Both the position numbers and the translations under genes were made by a program. A stretch of DNA of 42,058 bases from Lachnospiraceae bacterium (GTDB lineage: Bacteria; Bacillota; Clostridia; Lachnospirales; Lachnospiraceae): contig JAILRH010000220.1 of assembly GCA_024698345.1 (NCBI GenBank), positions 1 to 42,058 on the forward strand, read 5' to 3'. Below, piece after piece: positions 17,346-25,408 of this stretch. The notes under the pieces were generated by a model. It was not told the DNA's origin, searched no databases, and saw only the letters and a list, made by a program, of their open reading frames with translations. Position 1 is the first letter of the stretch. Each line of letters begins with the position of its first letter.

Positions 17346-18404
17346 ATGAAGAAGATAATATTAACCGGTGGCGGTACTGCCGGACACGTAACACCAAACA
17401 TCGCACTGGTTCCAAGATTAAAAGAAGCCGGATATGAAGTGGAGTATATTGGGTCCTACAACGGCATGGAAAAGGAATTGGTTGAAAATGCCGGTTTAAA
17501 ATACTACGGAATATCTTCAGGAAAATTCAGAAGATATTTTTCACTCAAGAATTTCACTGATCCTTTCCGTGTAATTAAGGGATACTTTGAAGCCAAAAAA
17601 CTTATGAAAGAATTACAACCTGATGTTCTGTTTTCAAAAGGCGGTTTTGTTTCTGTTCCTGTTGTAATGGCAGCCCACTCAGCAAAGGTTCCAACTATTA
17701 TTCACGAATCTGATATGACTCCGGGACTTGCAAATAAGATTGCAATTAAGTTTGCTTCCAAGGTTTGCCATACTTTCCCTGAGACAGGAAAGTACGTTGG
17801 CAAAAAGGGGGTATTCACCGGTTCACCGATTCGTGCTGAATTATATGAAGGCGATAAGAATGTTGCCATGAAGATGTGTGATTTTGACAGCACAAAACCA
17901 ATTCTTCTTGTAACCGGCGGAAGCTTAGGCGCCAAGAAAGTAAACGACGCAATAAGAGAGGCTCTTCCTGAACTTCTTAAGGATTTTCAGATTGCACATT
18001 TGTGCGGTAAAGAGAAGTATGACAAGTCATTAGAAGGAACTAAGGGATATGCACAGTTTGAATATATCAGCTCTGAGATGAAAGATTTCTTTGCCATGGC
18101 TGACATCATTGTTTCCCGCGCAGGTTCTAACTCAATTTGTGAAATTGCGGCTCTTGCAAAACCTAACGTTCTTATTCCACTCTCGGCAAAAGTCAGCAGA
18201 GGCGACCAGATTCTCAATGCCAATTCATTTGAGAAACAGGGGCTCAGTGTTGTAATAGATGAGGACACCATGACCACATCAACACTTGTCAAAGCTATTA
18301 ATGAAGTATATAATAATCGTGCAAAGTACGTTGATGCCATGAAAAAATCAGACTTTGGAAACGGCATTAACAATATTATAGATTTAATTACATCAATCAA
18401 TTAA
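17346..18404 (+). CDS. murG: MurG: undecaprenyl-PP-MurNAc-pentapeptide GlcNAc transferase
   Basis: A 352-aa GT28 (GT-B) enzyme that adds GlcNAc to lipid I to make lipid II at the inner membrane face. Motifs: GGGTAGHVTPN near residue 8, GGFVSVPVV, HESDMTPGLANK, FTGSPIR, GGSLGAKK and SRAGSNSICEIAAL, in the right order and spacing. I chose the ATG at 17346 with AGAGG upstream; an ATG 33 bases earlier has none. It begins 53 bp after the LCP gene and is far from any mur/fts genes in the window, which suggests a second MurG-like copy or one with a dedicated wall-polymer role. This cannot be settled from the window. Confidence 0.9.
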   Translation: MKKIILTGGGTAGHVTPNIALVPRLKEAGYEVEYIGSYNGMEKELVENAGLKYYGISSGKFRRYFSLKNFTDPFRVIKGYFEAKKLMKELQPDVLFSKGGFVSVPVVMAAHSAKVPTIIHESDMTPGLANKIAIKFASKVCHTFPETGKYVGKKGVFTGSPIRAELYEGDKNVAMKMCDFDSTKPILLVTGGSLGAKKVNDAIREALPELLKDFQIAHLCGKEKYDKSLEGTKGYAQFEYISSEMKDFFAMADIIVSRAGSNSICEIAALAKPNVLIPLSAKVSRGDQILNANSFEKQGLSVVIDEDTMTTSTLVKAINEVYNNRAKYVDAMKKSDFGNGINNIIDLITSIN

Positions 18405-18476
18405 TGTAGATGTTTGTTAGTCATCAAAAGAAGTTGAGTTCTTACAAGCTCTGTATATGGTAGAAAAGGATAAGAA

Positions 18477-18986
18477 ATGGAATCAATTAAGAATTTATTT
18501 TTGAAGTACAAAGAAATTATTATGTATCTGATTATGGGTGTTGCAACAACGGTTGTCAGTTGGGCATCATACGCAATCTTAACTAAAGTTTTCACCCAGG
18601 ACAGTGCCTTTATACTGTTCCTTGCTAAAGTCACACCACTTGGTCCAAAGCTTGCAGTTGTAACTGTGGCAAATATCATATCCTGGATTGCCAGTGTGTT
18701 ATTCGCTTATGTAACCAACAAAATCTGGGTTTTCAACAGCAAGTCATGGAAGTTTGCAGTTGTTGCCGCAGAGTTAGGTAAGTTTGTCGGCGCAAGAATC
18801 TTAACCGGCTTCCTTGAATGGTTCGGTGTACCGTTCCTTGTAAAGATTGGTCTTGACCAGGCACCACTTGGTATTGAAGGCGGATTAAGCAAGATTCTCG
18901 TAAGCGTTTTAGTTGTAATATTCAACTACGTTTTCAGTAAGTTATTTATCTTCAAAAAGGATGAAACAACTAAGACTGCAGCATAA
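18477..18986 (+). CDS. GtrA-like membrane protein
   Basis: A 169-aa protein with four membrane segments (about 14-36, 44-78, 90-110 and 135-157). It matches the GtrA family pattern, including the SWIASVLFAYVTNKIWVFNSKSW motif region (split here: FAYVTNKIWVF near residue 80) and a second FNYVFSKLFIF near the C-terminus. GtrA proteins are thought to help move undecaprenyl-linked sugars across the membrane for side-chain glycosylation. The start has an AAGG-type site. It is the last gene of the plus-strand operon, 72 bp after murG, and a terminator follows. No GtrB-like partner is adjacent, although several GT2 genes lie just downstream on the other strand. Confidence 0.88.
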   Translation: MESIKNLFLKYKEIIMYLIMGVATTVVSWASYAILTKVFTQDSAFILFLAKVTPLGPKLAVVTVANIISWIASVLFAYVTNKIWVFNSKSWKFAVVAAELGKFVGARILTGFLEWFGVPFLVKIGLDQAPLGIEGGLSKILVSVLVVIFNYVFSKLFIFKKDETTKTAA

Positions 18987-19010
18987 ATTTTATTAGGCCT
19001 ATGGTGTATA

Positions 19011-19049
19011 AAAAAGAAGGTTTGTATTTAATTTACAAACCTTCTTTTT
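19011..19049. terminator. Strong bidirectional terminator
   Basis: A perfect 16-bp stem (19011-19026 with 19034-19049) with a 7-base loop TTTAATT is flanked by A-run and T-run, so it works for either strand. It ends the LCP-murG-GtrA operon and also the converging HIT/rhomboid operon. Confidence 0.88.
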
Positions 19050-19121
19050 ATTTAATCTTTTTATTTAATCATTTCACTACAATGTTTTTGTAATAAACTT
19101 CTAATTAATAATTCAGCTCTA

Positions 19122-19529
19122 TTACAATGCTTCTTTTGCTTTTGCAATTATTTCATCAACGACTTTCTGATCAAGTTCGCCCTGATTCAGGTTAAATAAT
19201 TTCTCGTCATACCTTGGAATGATATGCACGTGGAAATGGAAAATAGTCTGATCAGCAGCTACTCCGTTGTTCTGAAGAACATTCACTCCCTCACAACCTG
19301 TAACTTCTTTGATAAATGTCGCAATCTTCTTTGCAAGTACAAATACCTTTGATGCAAGCTCTTCAGGAAGCTCATATATATTTGCGTAGTGCTCCTTTGC
19401 AAGAATGAGAACGTGTCCCTTTGTTACAGGAAACGCATCAAATATAACTCTGAAATCATCATCTTCATATAATGTATTTGTCTCAATTACTCCGTTTGCC
19501 AATTTGCAAAAAATACAATCATCCTTCAT
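19122..19529 (-). CDS. HIT-family nucleotide hydrolase
   Basis: A 135-aa HIT protein, normal length. It has a CxxC zinc pair (residues 5-8) and the catalytic histidine triad HFHVH at 98-102 (HxHxH). Family members (Hint/HinT-like) hydrolyse nucleoside phosphoramidates or dinucleotides in the cytoplasm. The start is supported by AAGGGAG 7 bases upstream. It overlaps the end of the rhomboid gene by 11 bp and is the last gene of the operon. It may clear nucleotide by-products of the glycosyltransferases, but HIT genes are also common housekeeping genes placed anywhere. Confidence 0.93.
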   Translation of the reverse strand: MKDDCIFCKLANGVIETNTLYEDDDFRVIFDAFPVTKGHVLILAKEHYANIYELPEELASKVFVLAKKIATFIKEVTGCEGVNVLQNNGVAADQTIFHFHVHIIPRYDEKLFNLNQGELDQKVVDEIIAKAKEAL

Positions 19530-20544
19530 CTTCTGACTCCCTTCTGCGTAAAACGCCTAAAGATATTATCGTTCCTACCAACAGGCCACCCATATGTGCG
19601 GCCATATCAATCTGCTCATTAATGCTTCCGACAACAAGGAGAACTATCATAATAATAATTCGTCTTCCCTCTTCTCTGAATTTGCCGGACATAATCATTG
19701 AAACTATTATAAGACCAAACAGTCCATATATTGCACCTGAAGCTCCTACGCTTACTACATCATCTCTCATCATAAGATGATATGTGGACGACACAACTCC
19801 TGCACCAATTCCACTAACCAGATAGATTAGCAAAAACTGAATATGGCCTATCTCTTTTTCAGTCTTTAGTCCAATTCCAATAGCCAGTAAAATAAACATA
19901 TTTGACACTATATGTTCATAACCTGCATGTAAAAACATGGAAGAAAGAATTCTGTAATACTCACCATGATTGTATATTGAATTATAATCGAGGCAACCCC
20001 AATCAAAAATCTCATCTCCTGTTACCCCAAATAAATTGAATTCGCCGATAATAAATATGATAATATTTATCAGCGCAATGGCTGCGGTAACCATTGGAAG
20101 AGTAAGACTAACTTTTCTCTCGTCCTTTATGTCATACAATGTCGCATCTTTGATTTCATTCTCAATAATATCTCTCATCCCAAAGTAATCTTCAGGCTGA
20201 TTCTCATAAACCATCACTCGATGATTTACCACATCCACAATCCAGAAATTGTTATTCTCCTCAGATACAAGTTCGCTGACGCTCATGTCTCTGTCTGCAA
20301 ATATAATGTGCATAACTTTCACATCACTATACCCGCCTATGAGGAACTTATTTTCCAATCGTTTTGCAGATTTAGAAATTGAATCTGCAGTTACTGTCAC
20401 TCCCTCGAGACATTTGAGAAGAACACATATATACATCTTCTTTTCATCTGTAATCTTTACGAAGAAATCAACGATATCTGAATTTGATTCTGCCGGGTTA
20501 AACCCTTTTTCGTTCAGTTTTAAATAGATATTATCCCAATTCAT
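19519..20544 (-). CDS. Rhomboid-family intramembrane serine protease
   Basis: A 341-aa protein. Residues 1 to about 145 form a soluble cytosolic domain that I cannot name. Residues about 150-332 are a six-helix rhomboid core with the GASGAIYG motif (catalytic Ser269), catalytic His317 in AAHMGG, and the HAGYEHIVSN segment of helix 2. Rhomboids cut membrane proteins within or near the membrane. There is no clear ribosome binding site in front of the ATG, which lies only 2 bp after the stop of the upstream mutase gene, so translation is probably coupled. The substrate is unknown; being inside a glycan operon hints at processing of an envelope or glycan-assembly protein. Confidence 0.9.
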   Translation of the reverse strand: MNWDNIYLKLNEKGFNPAESNSDIVDFFVKITDEKKMYICVLLKCLEGVTVTADSISKSAKRLENKFLIGGYSDVKVMHIIFADRDMSVSELVSEENNNFWIVDVVNHRVMVYENQPEDYFGMRDIIENEIKDATLYDIKDERKVSLTLPMVTAAIALINIIIFIIGEFNLFGVTGDEIFDWGCLDYNSIYNHGEYYRILSSMFLHAGYEHIVSNMFILLAIGIGLKTEKEIGHIQFLLIYLVSGIGAGVVSSTYHLMMRDDVVSVGASGAIYGLFGLIIVSMIMSGKFREEGRRIIIMIVLLVVGSINEQIDMAAHMGGLLVGTIISLGVLRRRESEDEG

Positions 20545-20546
20545 AA

Positions 20547-21647
20547 TTATAATTCTGCTTTAACACATTCAAGAGCAGCCTCAATAACCTTATCCATATC
20601 GTAATATTTGTAGTTACCGAGTCTTCCACCGAATATAACATTCTCTTCTTTGTCAGCAAGTTCTTTGTACTGAAGGAAAAGATTACCGTTTCTGTCATCA
20701 TTAATTGGATAGTACGGCTCGATTCCCGGCTTCCACTCAGAAGAGTATTCTCTTGAAATAACAGTCTTAGGCTGTGTTCCAAACTCAAAGTGTTTGTGCT
20801 CTATAATTCTTGTGTAAGGCACTTCCCTTTCTGTATAATTTACAACAGCATTTCCCTGATAGTTTTCTTCGTCTAACACCTCTGTCTCGAATCTTACCGT
20901 TCTGTACTCAAGGTGTCCAAGCTTGAATCCATAATACTCATCAATCATACCTGTATAGACAGTCTTGTCTGCAATGTCAGCATTATCTTTGATGAATTCA
21001 AAGTAATCTGTGTTAAGCATCACATCACTTCCCTCTAACATCTTCTCAACGATTGGTGTGTATCCGCCCATAGGAATTCCCTGGAATCTGTCGTTGAAAT
21101 AGTTGTTGTCAAATGTAAATCTGAGTGGAAGTCTTCTTATAATGAATGAAGGAAGTTCTGAACATGATCTTCCCCACTGTTTCTCTGTATAACCTTTTAT
21201 AAGCTTCTCAAAGATGTCCTTTCCTACAAGGGAAAGTCCCTGTTCTTCGAGGTTCTTTGGCTCTGAAATATTGAATTCTGCCTTCTGAGCTTCAATGATA
21301 GCTTTCGCTTCCTTTGGAGTCTTTATGTTCCACATCTTGCTGAATGTGTTCATATTAAAAGGCAAATTGTATAATTCATCTTTGTAAACTGCTACAGGCG
21401 AATTGATGTAGTTGTTAAATTCTGCGAACTGATTTACGTAGTTCCAGATTTCTTTGTTGCTTGTGTGGAAGATATGAGCACCGTACTTGTGAACGTTAAT
21501 TCCCTCAATCTCCTCACAATAAATGTTTCCTGCGATGTGATCTCTCTTGTCAATCACTAAACATTTCTTGCCTTTTTTTGTAGCTTCGTGTGCAAAAACC
21601 GCTCCAAATAATCCTGCTCCAACTATTAAATAATCGTACTTTCTCAT
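20547..21647 (-). CDS. glf: UDP-galactopyranose mutase
   Basis: A 366-aa FAD enzyme that interconverts UDP-galactopyranose and UDP-galactofuranose, the donor of Galf for surface glycans. Seen: the N-terminal FAD dinucleotide fold VGAGLFGA (residues 7-14) with IDKRDHIAGN, the GAHIFHTSN segment, GYTEKQWGRS, an active-site region with RLPLRFTFDNNYFNDRFQG and IPMGGYTP, and the C-terminal GRLGNYKYYDMD FAD-binding segment. Length is typical. The start has GGAGAG 6 bases upstream, reaching back to the end of the previous glycosyltransferase gene. It implies that at least one neighbouring glycosyltransferase uses UDP-Galf. Confidence 0.96.
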   Translation of the reverse strand: MRKYDYLIVGAGLFGAVFAHEATKKGKKCLVIDKRDHIAGNIYCEEIEGINVHKYGAHIFHTSNKEIWNYVNQFAEFNNYINSPVAVYKDELYNLPFNMNTFSKMWNIKTPKEAKAIIEAQKAEFNISEPKNLEEQGLSLVGKDIFEKLIKGYTEKQWGRSCSELPSFIIRRLPLRFTFDNNYFNDRFQGIPMGGYTPIVEKMLEGSDVMLNTDYFEFIKDNADIADKTVYTGMIDEYYGFKLGHLEYRTVRFETEVLDEENYQGNAVVNYTEREVPYTRIIEHKHFEFGTQPKTVISREYSSEWKPGIEPYYPINDDRNGNLFLQYKELADKEENVIFGGRLGNYKYYDMDKVIEAALECVKAEL

Positions 21648-21659
21648 GCTTGCTCTCCT

Positions 21660-23153
21660 TTACTGTTTTCTCAATATCTTTCTAAGTATAAATCTATATA
21701 CTCTGTATGGGAAAAAGCTTTCTGCTTTCGTAAGTCTTTCGTTCATATTTGTTATTTTATCCTGAAGCTTTTGAATCTTTTCTTTCAGACGCTTCTTTTC
21801 TTCCTTGTAAGTCTGCTTATCCTGCTTGTATTTTTCTCTTATTTCTGATAATTTTGCCTTCGCCTCATCCTTACTTTCATAGGCTTTCTGTAATTTTGCA
21901 TTTATCTCAGACTTTTCTTCATATGTTTTCTGTAACTTTGCATTTATCTCAGACTTTTCTTCATATGTTTTCTGTAACTTTGCATTTATTTCTGACTTTT
22001 CTTCATATGTTTTCTGTAACTTTGCGTTTATTTCTGATTTTTCTTCATATGCAATTTTTAACTTTTCGTTAATTTCAAAGAATCTGGTATTGCTTTCATT
22101 TCGCTTTTTCTTTGTTATCATTTTTTCATTCATATAAGATTCAACAAGAATCTCATTCATAGCTTTGCCATCTTTTGGATGCTTTGCAAGAACATCATTC
22201 AGAATATCTTTACCTGTCTTTTCTTTAAACCACTGACAGATCTTATTCCACTGAACATCATTCTCTGTAATATTGCTATTCCACAGAGATGTTTCCTGAG
22301 AGCCCTCTCTAACAGATATTCCATCGTGAGCTCTAACAAGTACAGTCGGAATATCATAATATATTTCAAGTGCCTTCAACCACAAATCATCTGCGTTTAA
22401 ACACATTTCCTCAATTACTGACTCATCAAAGAATTCTGTCTCAAAAATCGCCGGTGGATACAAAATGCCCGCACACCCTGTAGCCAAAAGTCTCATACTC
22501 GGTGTTTGAATATAACCATCACATTCTTTTATCCAATACGAGTATGGGCGAACTTCCTTATCATCCGTAACAATAAGATGGGTTCTAAGTGAACTAATAC
22601 TTTTGGGATAGGAAATATATCCACAAAACAGGTGCTCTAACGTCCTTGAACTATAATTAATATCATCATCAATAGTAATTATAATAGCGTCAACATATTC
22701 CTGCATTGCATAAAAATACTTTTTGTGACTCTTCAAATCATAACACCATTTTATTGTCAGCTTCTCCTGTGCCACCAACTCTTTAATGAGTTTAGGAAGT
22801 GCTTCCTTATCCTCAAACTGTTCTTCTGCAAGCCAAAGAACAATCTCATCAGCCGGGAATGTCTGATTTACCATGTTTTCTGCCACTAAAGCAGCATACT
22901 CGATTCTTTCCGGATATGATGTGAATGACACAATCATCTTTTTATTAACAATGTCAAAGAGCTGATTACATTTATTATCCTTGATGTATGAAACGATCCC
23001 TGCTTTACCGTCAAGACTCAGTCTGTCTAATTGTCCTTCATCAAAGCTTTCTAACGTCTGTCTCAAGCTGTTGAAAACAATCTCGAACTGATTCTTATCA
23101 TGTCTATATCGGAATAATTCCTTAAATCCCTCAAAAACACTATCTACGCTCAT
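21660..23153 (-). CDS. Glycosyltransferase-like protein with repeat-built coiled coil
   Basis: A 497-aa protein. Residues about 70-310 look like a GT-A glycosyltransferase: VSFTSYPERI near 75, VLWLAEEQF near 105, an acidic metal motif IDDDINY at 161-167, and LATGCAGILYPP downstream. Residues about 345-470 are a long coiled coil in which a 14-residue unit (KTYEEKSEINAKLQ) is repeated about four times. The protein ends in a basic, aromatic tail (YRVYRFILRKILRKQ) suited to membrane contact. The start has GGAG about 10 bases upstream. Its place next to glf makes it a candidate galactofuranosyltransferase, but this is inference. The coiled coil probably sets distance to, or oligomerises at, the membrane. 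Confidence 0.75.
   Translation of the reverse strand: MSVDSVFEGFKELFRYRHDKNQFEIVFNSLRQTLESFDEGQLDRLSLDGKAGIVSYIKDNKCNQLFDIVNKKMIVSFTSYPERIEYAALVAENMVNQTFPADEIVLWLAEEQFEDKEALPKLIKELVAQEKLTIKWCYDLKSHKKYFYAMQEYVDAIIITIDDDINYSSRTLEHLFCGYISYPKSISSLRTHLIVTDDKEVRPYSYWIKECDGYIQTPSMRLLATGCAGILYPPAIFETEFFDESVIEEMCLNADDLWLKALEIYYDIPTVLVRAHDGISVREGSQETSLWNSNITENDVQWNKICQWFKEKTGKDILNDVLAKHPKDGKAMNEILVESYMNEKMITKKKRNESNTRFFEINEKLKIAYEEKSEINAKLQKTYEEKSEINAKLQKTYEEKSEINAKLQKTYEEKSEINAKLQKAYESKDEAKAKLSEIREKYKQDKQTYKEEKKRLKEKIQKLQDKITNMNERLTKAESFFPYRVYRFILRKILRKQ
21901..22068. repeat. 42-bp tandem repeat coding for coiled coil
   Basis: Four consecutive 42-bp units (21901-21942, 21943-21984, 21985-22026, 22027-22068) follow a diverged one. 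The first two are identical and later units drift. They encode 14-residue, two-heptad coiled-coil blocks, so copy number change alters rod length by whole heptad pairs. Confidence 0.88.
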
Positions 23154-23187
23154 ATTATTTATTCTCCAGTCTAAAAATATACTCTTA

Positions 23188-24147
23188 CTAATTTCCCATC
23201 AGTTCTTCATACTGTCCATATTCTTTTTTATCATAAAAGTATGTTGAAGGTTTTCCTTTTATTCCAAGTTCTTCAAACCATTCTTTTGTAAGCTTGTCTT
23301 TGAGTGTTGTATATGTCGGTTCTGCAAGAGTATTCAAATTCCACAGACTGAAATGAAGTGCATAGTTTATATAATCCTGTTCTAACTCTTTGAATATATT
23401 TTCATTTACCAAACGTTCTTTCAATGCCGTCAATGCATTGTAGAAACACTGCCAAGACTGTTCTCTCGTGTTAGACAAAGACTCTTTGTTATTTCTTCTC
23501 TGATGTACAAGAATCTTATCCTTTGGAACCACTGTAATCCTCTCTGCAAGAACTGTAGCCGAGAACACAAACAGCATATCATTACTTGTTCTCTGTTCCT
23601 GAAACAGCAGATTATGCTTCTCAACAAATTCTCTGCTAAACAACTTGTCCCATGCCCAGCCAACAAAAACCTTAAATACATTGTCTGTCATCTGTCTGTG
23701 CTTAAACGGCATATATGGCGGAATCTTTTTATATCTTAAAGTCCAATTAATATTCTTGTAAGTATCATCATCCTCGAAATACTGGTTGGAATTGAATACA
23801 ACCATGTCTGCCTTGTCTTCTTTTGCTTTGTTATAAGCAACTTCCAACATATCAGGCTCAAAGAAATCATCGGAATCAAGGAAGGATAAATACTCTCCCT
23901 TTGCATGTTTCAATCCGTTATTTCTGGCAGCTCCCGCTCCTGCGTTTTCCTGATCAATAACTGTTATATTTGAATATTTCTCAGCGTACTCTTTTGCAAT
24001 TGCTGCAGAATTATCGGGAGAGCCATCATTTACACAGATGATTTCTATCTCTTTTAATGTTTGGTTGACTATACTGTCAAGACACTGTCCAATGAACTTT
24101 TCAACATTATACATTGGAAGTATTACCGAAACTTTAATATCGCTCAT
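23188..24147 (-). CDS. Family 2 glycosyltransferase
   Basis: A 319-aa GT2 enzyme with the full N-terminal domain: VSVILPMYNVEKFIGQCLDS, NDGSPDNS, AGAGAARNNGL and the metal motif DSDD at 91-94. A C-terminal helical extension (about 210-319) lacks the coiled-coil tail of its two upstream neighbours. AGGAG a few bases upstream fixes the start. It sits 24 bp after the preceding GT2 gene in the same operon. Substrates are unknown. Confidence 0.9.
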   Translation of the reverse strand: MSDIKVSVILPMYNVEKFIGQCLDSIVNQTLKEIEIICVNDGSPDNSAAIAKEYAEKYSNITVIDQENAGAGAARNNGLKHAKGEYLSFLDSDDFFEPDMLEVAYNKAKEDKADMVVFNSNQYFEDDDTYKNINWTLRYKKIPPYMPFKHRQMTDNVFKVFVGWAWDKLFSREFVEKHNLLFQEQRTSNDMLFVFSATVLAERITVVPKDKILVHQRRNNKESLSNTREQSWQCFYNALTALKERLVNENIFKELEQDYINYALHFSLWNLNTLAEPTYTTLKDKLTKEWFEELGIKGKPSTYFYDKKEYGQYEELMGN

Positions 24148-24171
24148 TTTTAACTCCTAAGTCATTAACTA

Positions 24172-25335
24172 TTATTTTCTCTTAAATAATCTTTTAATCT
24201 TTGAAGGTATAAATGTAAATATACGTCCAATTTTGTAAGTAACAGAGTTTTTAACTTTCTTAAGCTGCTTCTTTGTCTTTGCAAGTTCTTTCTTTGTTGC
24301 CTTTAACTCTTTCTTTGTCTCCTTAAGCTGTGCTTTAAGTTTCTCATTTGAAGCACCGGCAACAACATATGTGTTATAGAATCCCTTTGGAGAGCTGATA
24401 AGCAATGTAATCTTATCCCATTCTCTCTCGGTAAAAAGACTCTGATCTAATTCACCTTTTGTCTTTGCTCTTGCAAATTCTTCGCTGATTCTGTCAACAT
24501 ACTCTACCTTGAACTCTTCACTGATTCTGTTAAGTGTAGCATTGTAGTTGTGTAACTTCTTAACCCAGTACATTCCTTTGAATCTTTCCCAGAGATCAGG
24601 ATGTTTCATGAGAATATCTCTGATGTGATCGTACTCAACATTCATACAGTAAACCTTCTGTGGGTTCTTAACTGATGAGTTTGGATTATCTCTTCTGTTC
24701 ATATAGTATGGTTTGTTGAGAATCATAGCTCTCTTTGCAAACACAAAAGTCTGGAACCAGAAACCGTTGTCCTGGAATGAAGCACCCGGAGTCTCATTGT
24801 GTCTGATTCCGTGTTCTTCCAGGAATGATCTCTTGTAGATTCCACTCCATGTATTCATGATATATCTGATAGCACTTGGTGTCTCACTTGGGTTAAACAC
24901 CTTGTTGTAGTCTTCTTCATTCTTAGAAAGATGGTTGTATACAAGGTTCATATTGCCATCATCGGCTCTTGTAAATCTGTAGAAATCAGCTTTAACAAAA
25001 TCAAGATCATTCTTGCTTGCGATGTTGTATAAATCCTCATACATATTAATCGGTACAAAATCATCCGGCTCAAGAATACCTACATATTCTCCTGTAGCCT
25101 TGTCGAGACCGATATTCATTCCTATGCCGTATCCGCCATTCTCCTTGTCAACAAGAATAATTCTTGAATCCTTCTCTGCATAACTCTTCAATATTTCCAA
25201 TGAATTGTCAGTTGAACCGTCATTGATACAGATTATCTCTATATCCTTCAATGTCTGATTCGTAATGCTGTCCATACACTCTACCAGATATGGTTCAACA
25301 TTATAGGTTGGAATAATAATTGATACTTTTGCCAT
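24172..25335 (-). CDS. Family 2 glycosyltransferase with coiled-coil and basic tail
   Basis: A 387-aa GT2 enzyme. The N-terminal domain shows VSIIIPTYNVEPYLVECMDS, NDGSTDNS, NGGYGIGMNIGLD and a variant metal motif EPDD at 89-92 (Glu replaces the first Asp). A Lys/Glu heptad region (about 330-365, KKELKATKKELAKTKKQL) is followed by a C-terminal tail TYKIGRIFTFIPSKIKRLFKRK, spanning residues about 366-387, that is basic and amphipathic. The start has AGGAGAG upstream. The 73-bp gap to the upstream gene has no gene. The tail is shared with the next GT2 upstream and is probably a membrane or complex docking element. Confidence 0.9.
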   Translation of the reverse strand: MAKVSIIIPTYNVEPYLVECMDSITNQTLKDIEIICINDGSTDNSLEILKSYAEKDSRIILVDKENGGYGIGMNIGLDKATGEYVGILEPDDFVPINMYEDLYNIASKNDLDFVKADFYRFTRADDGNMNLVYNHLSKNEEDYNKVFNPSETPSAIRYIMNTWSGIYKRSFLEEHGIRHNETPGASFQDNGFWFQTFVFAKRAMILNKPYYMNRRDNPNSSVKNPQKVYCMNVEYDHIRDILMKHPDLWERFKGMYWVKKLHNYNATLNRISEEFKVEYVDRISEEFARAKTKGELDQSLFTEREWDKITLLISSPKGFYNTYVVAGASNEKLKAQLKETKKELKATKKELAKTKKQLKKVKNSVTYKIGRIFTFIPSKIKRLFKRK

Positions 25336-25408
25336 TGTTCTCTCCTCTTAAATCGTAAATAGTAATTTGTTGGGTATCTATATATAAATCAGTAATCTTT
25401 TGAGTACT

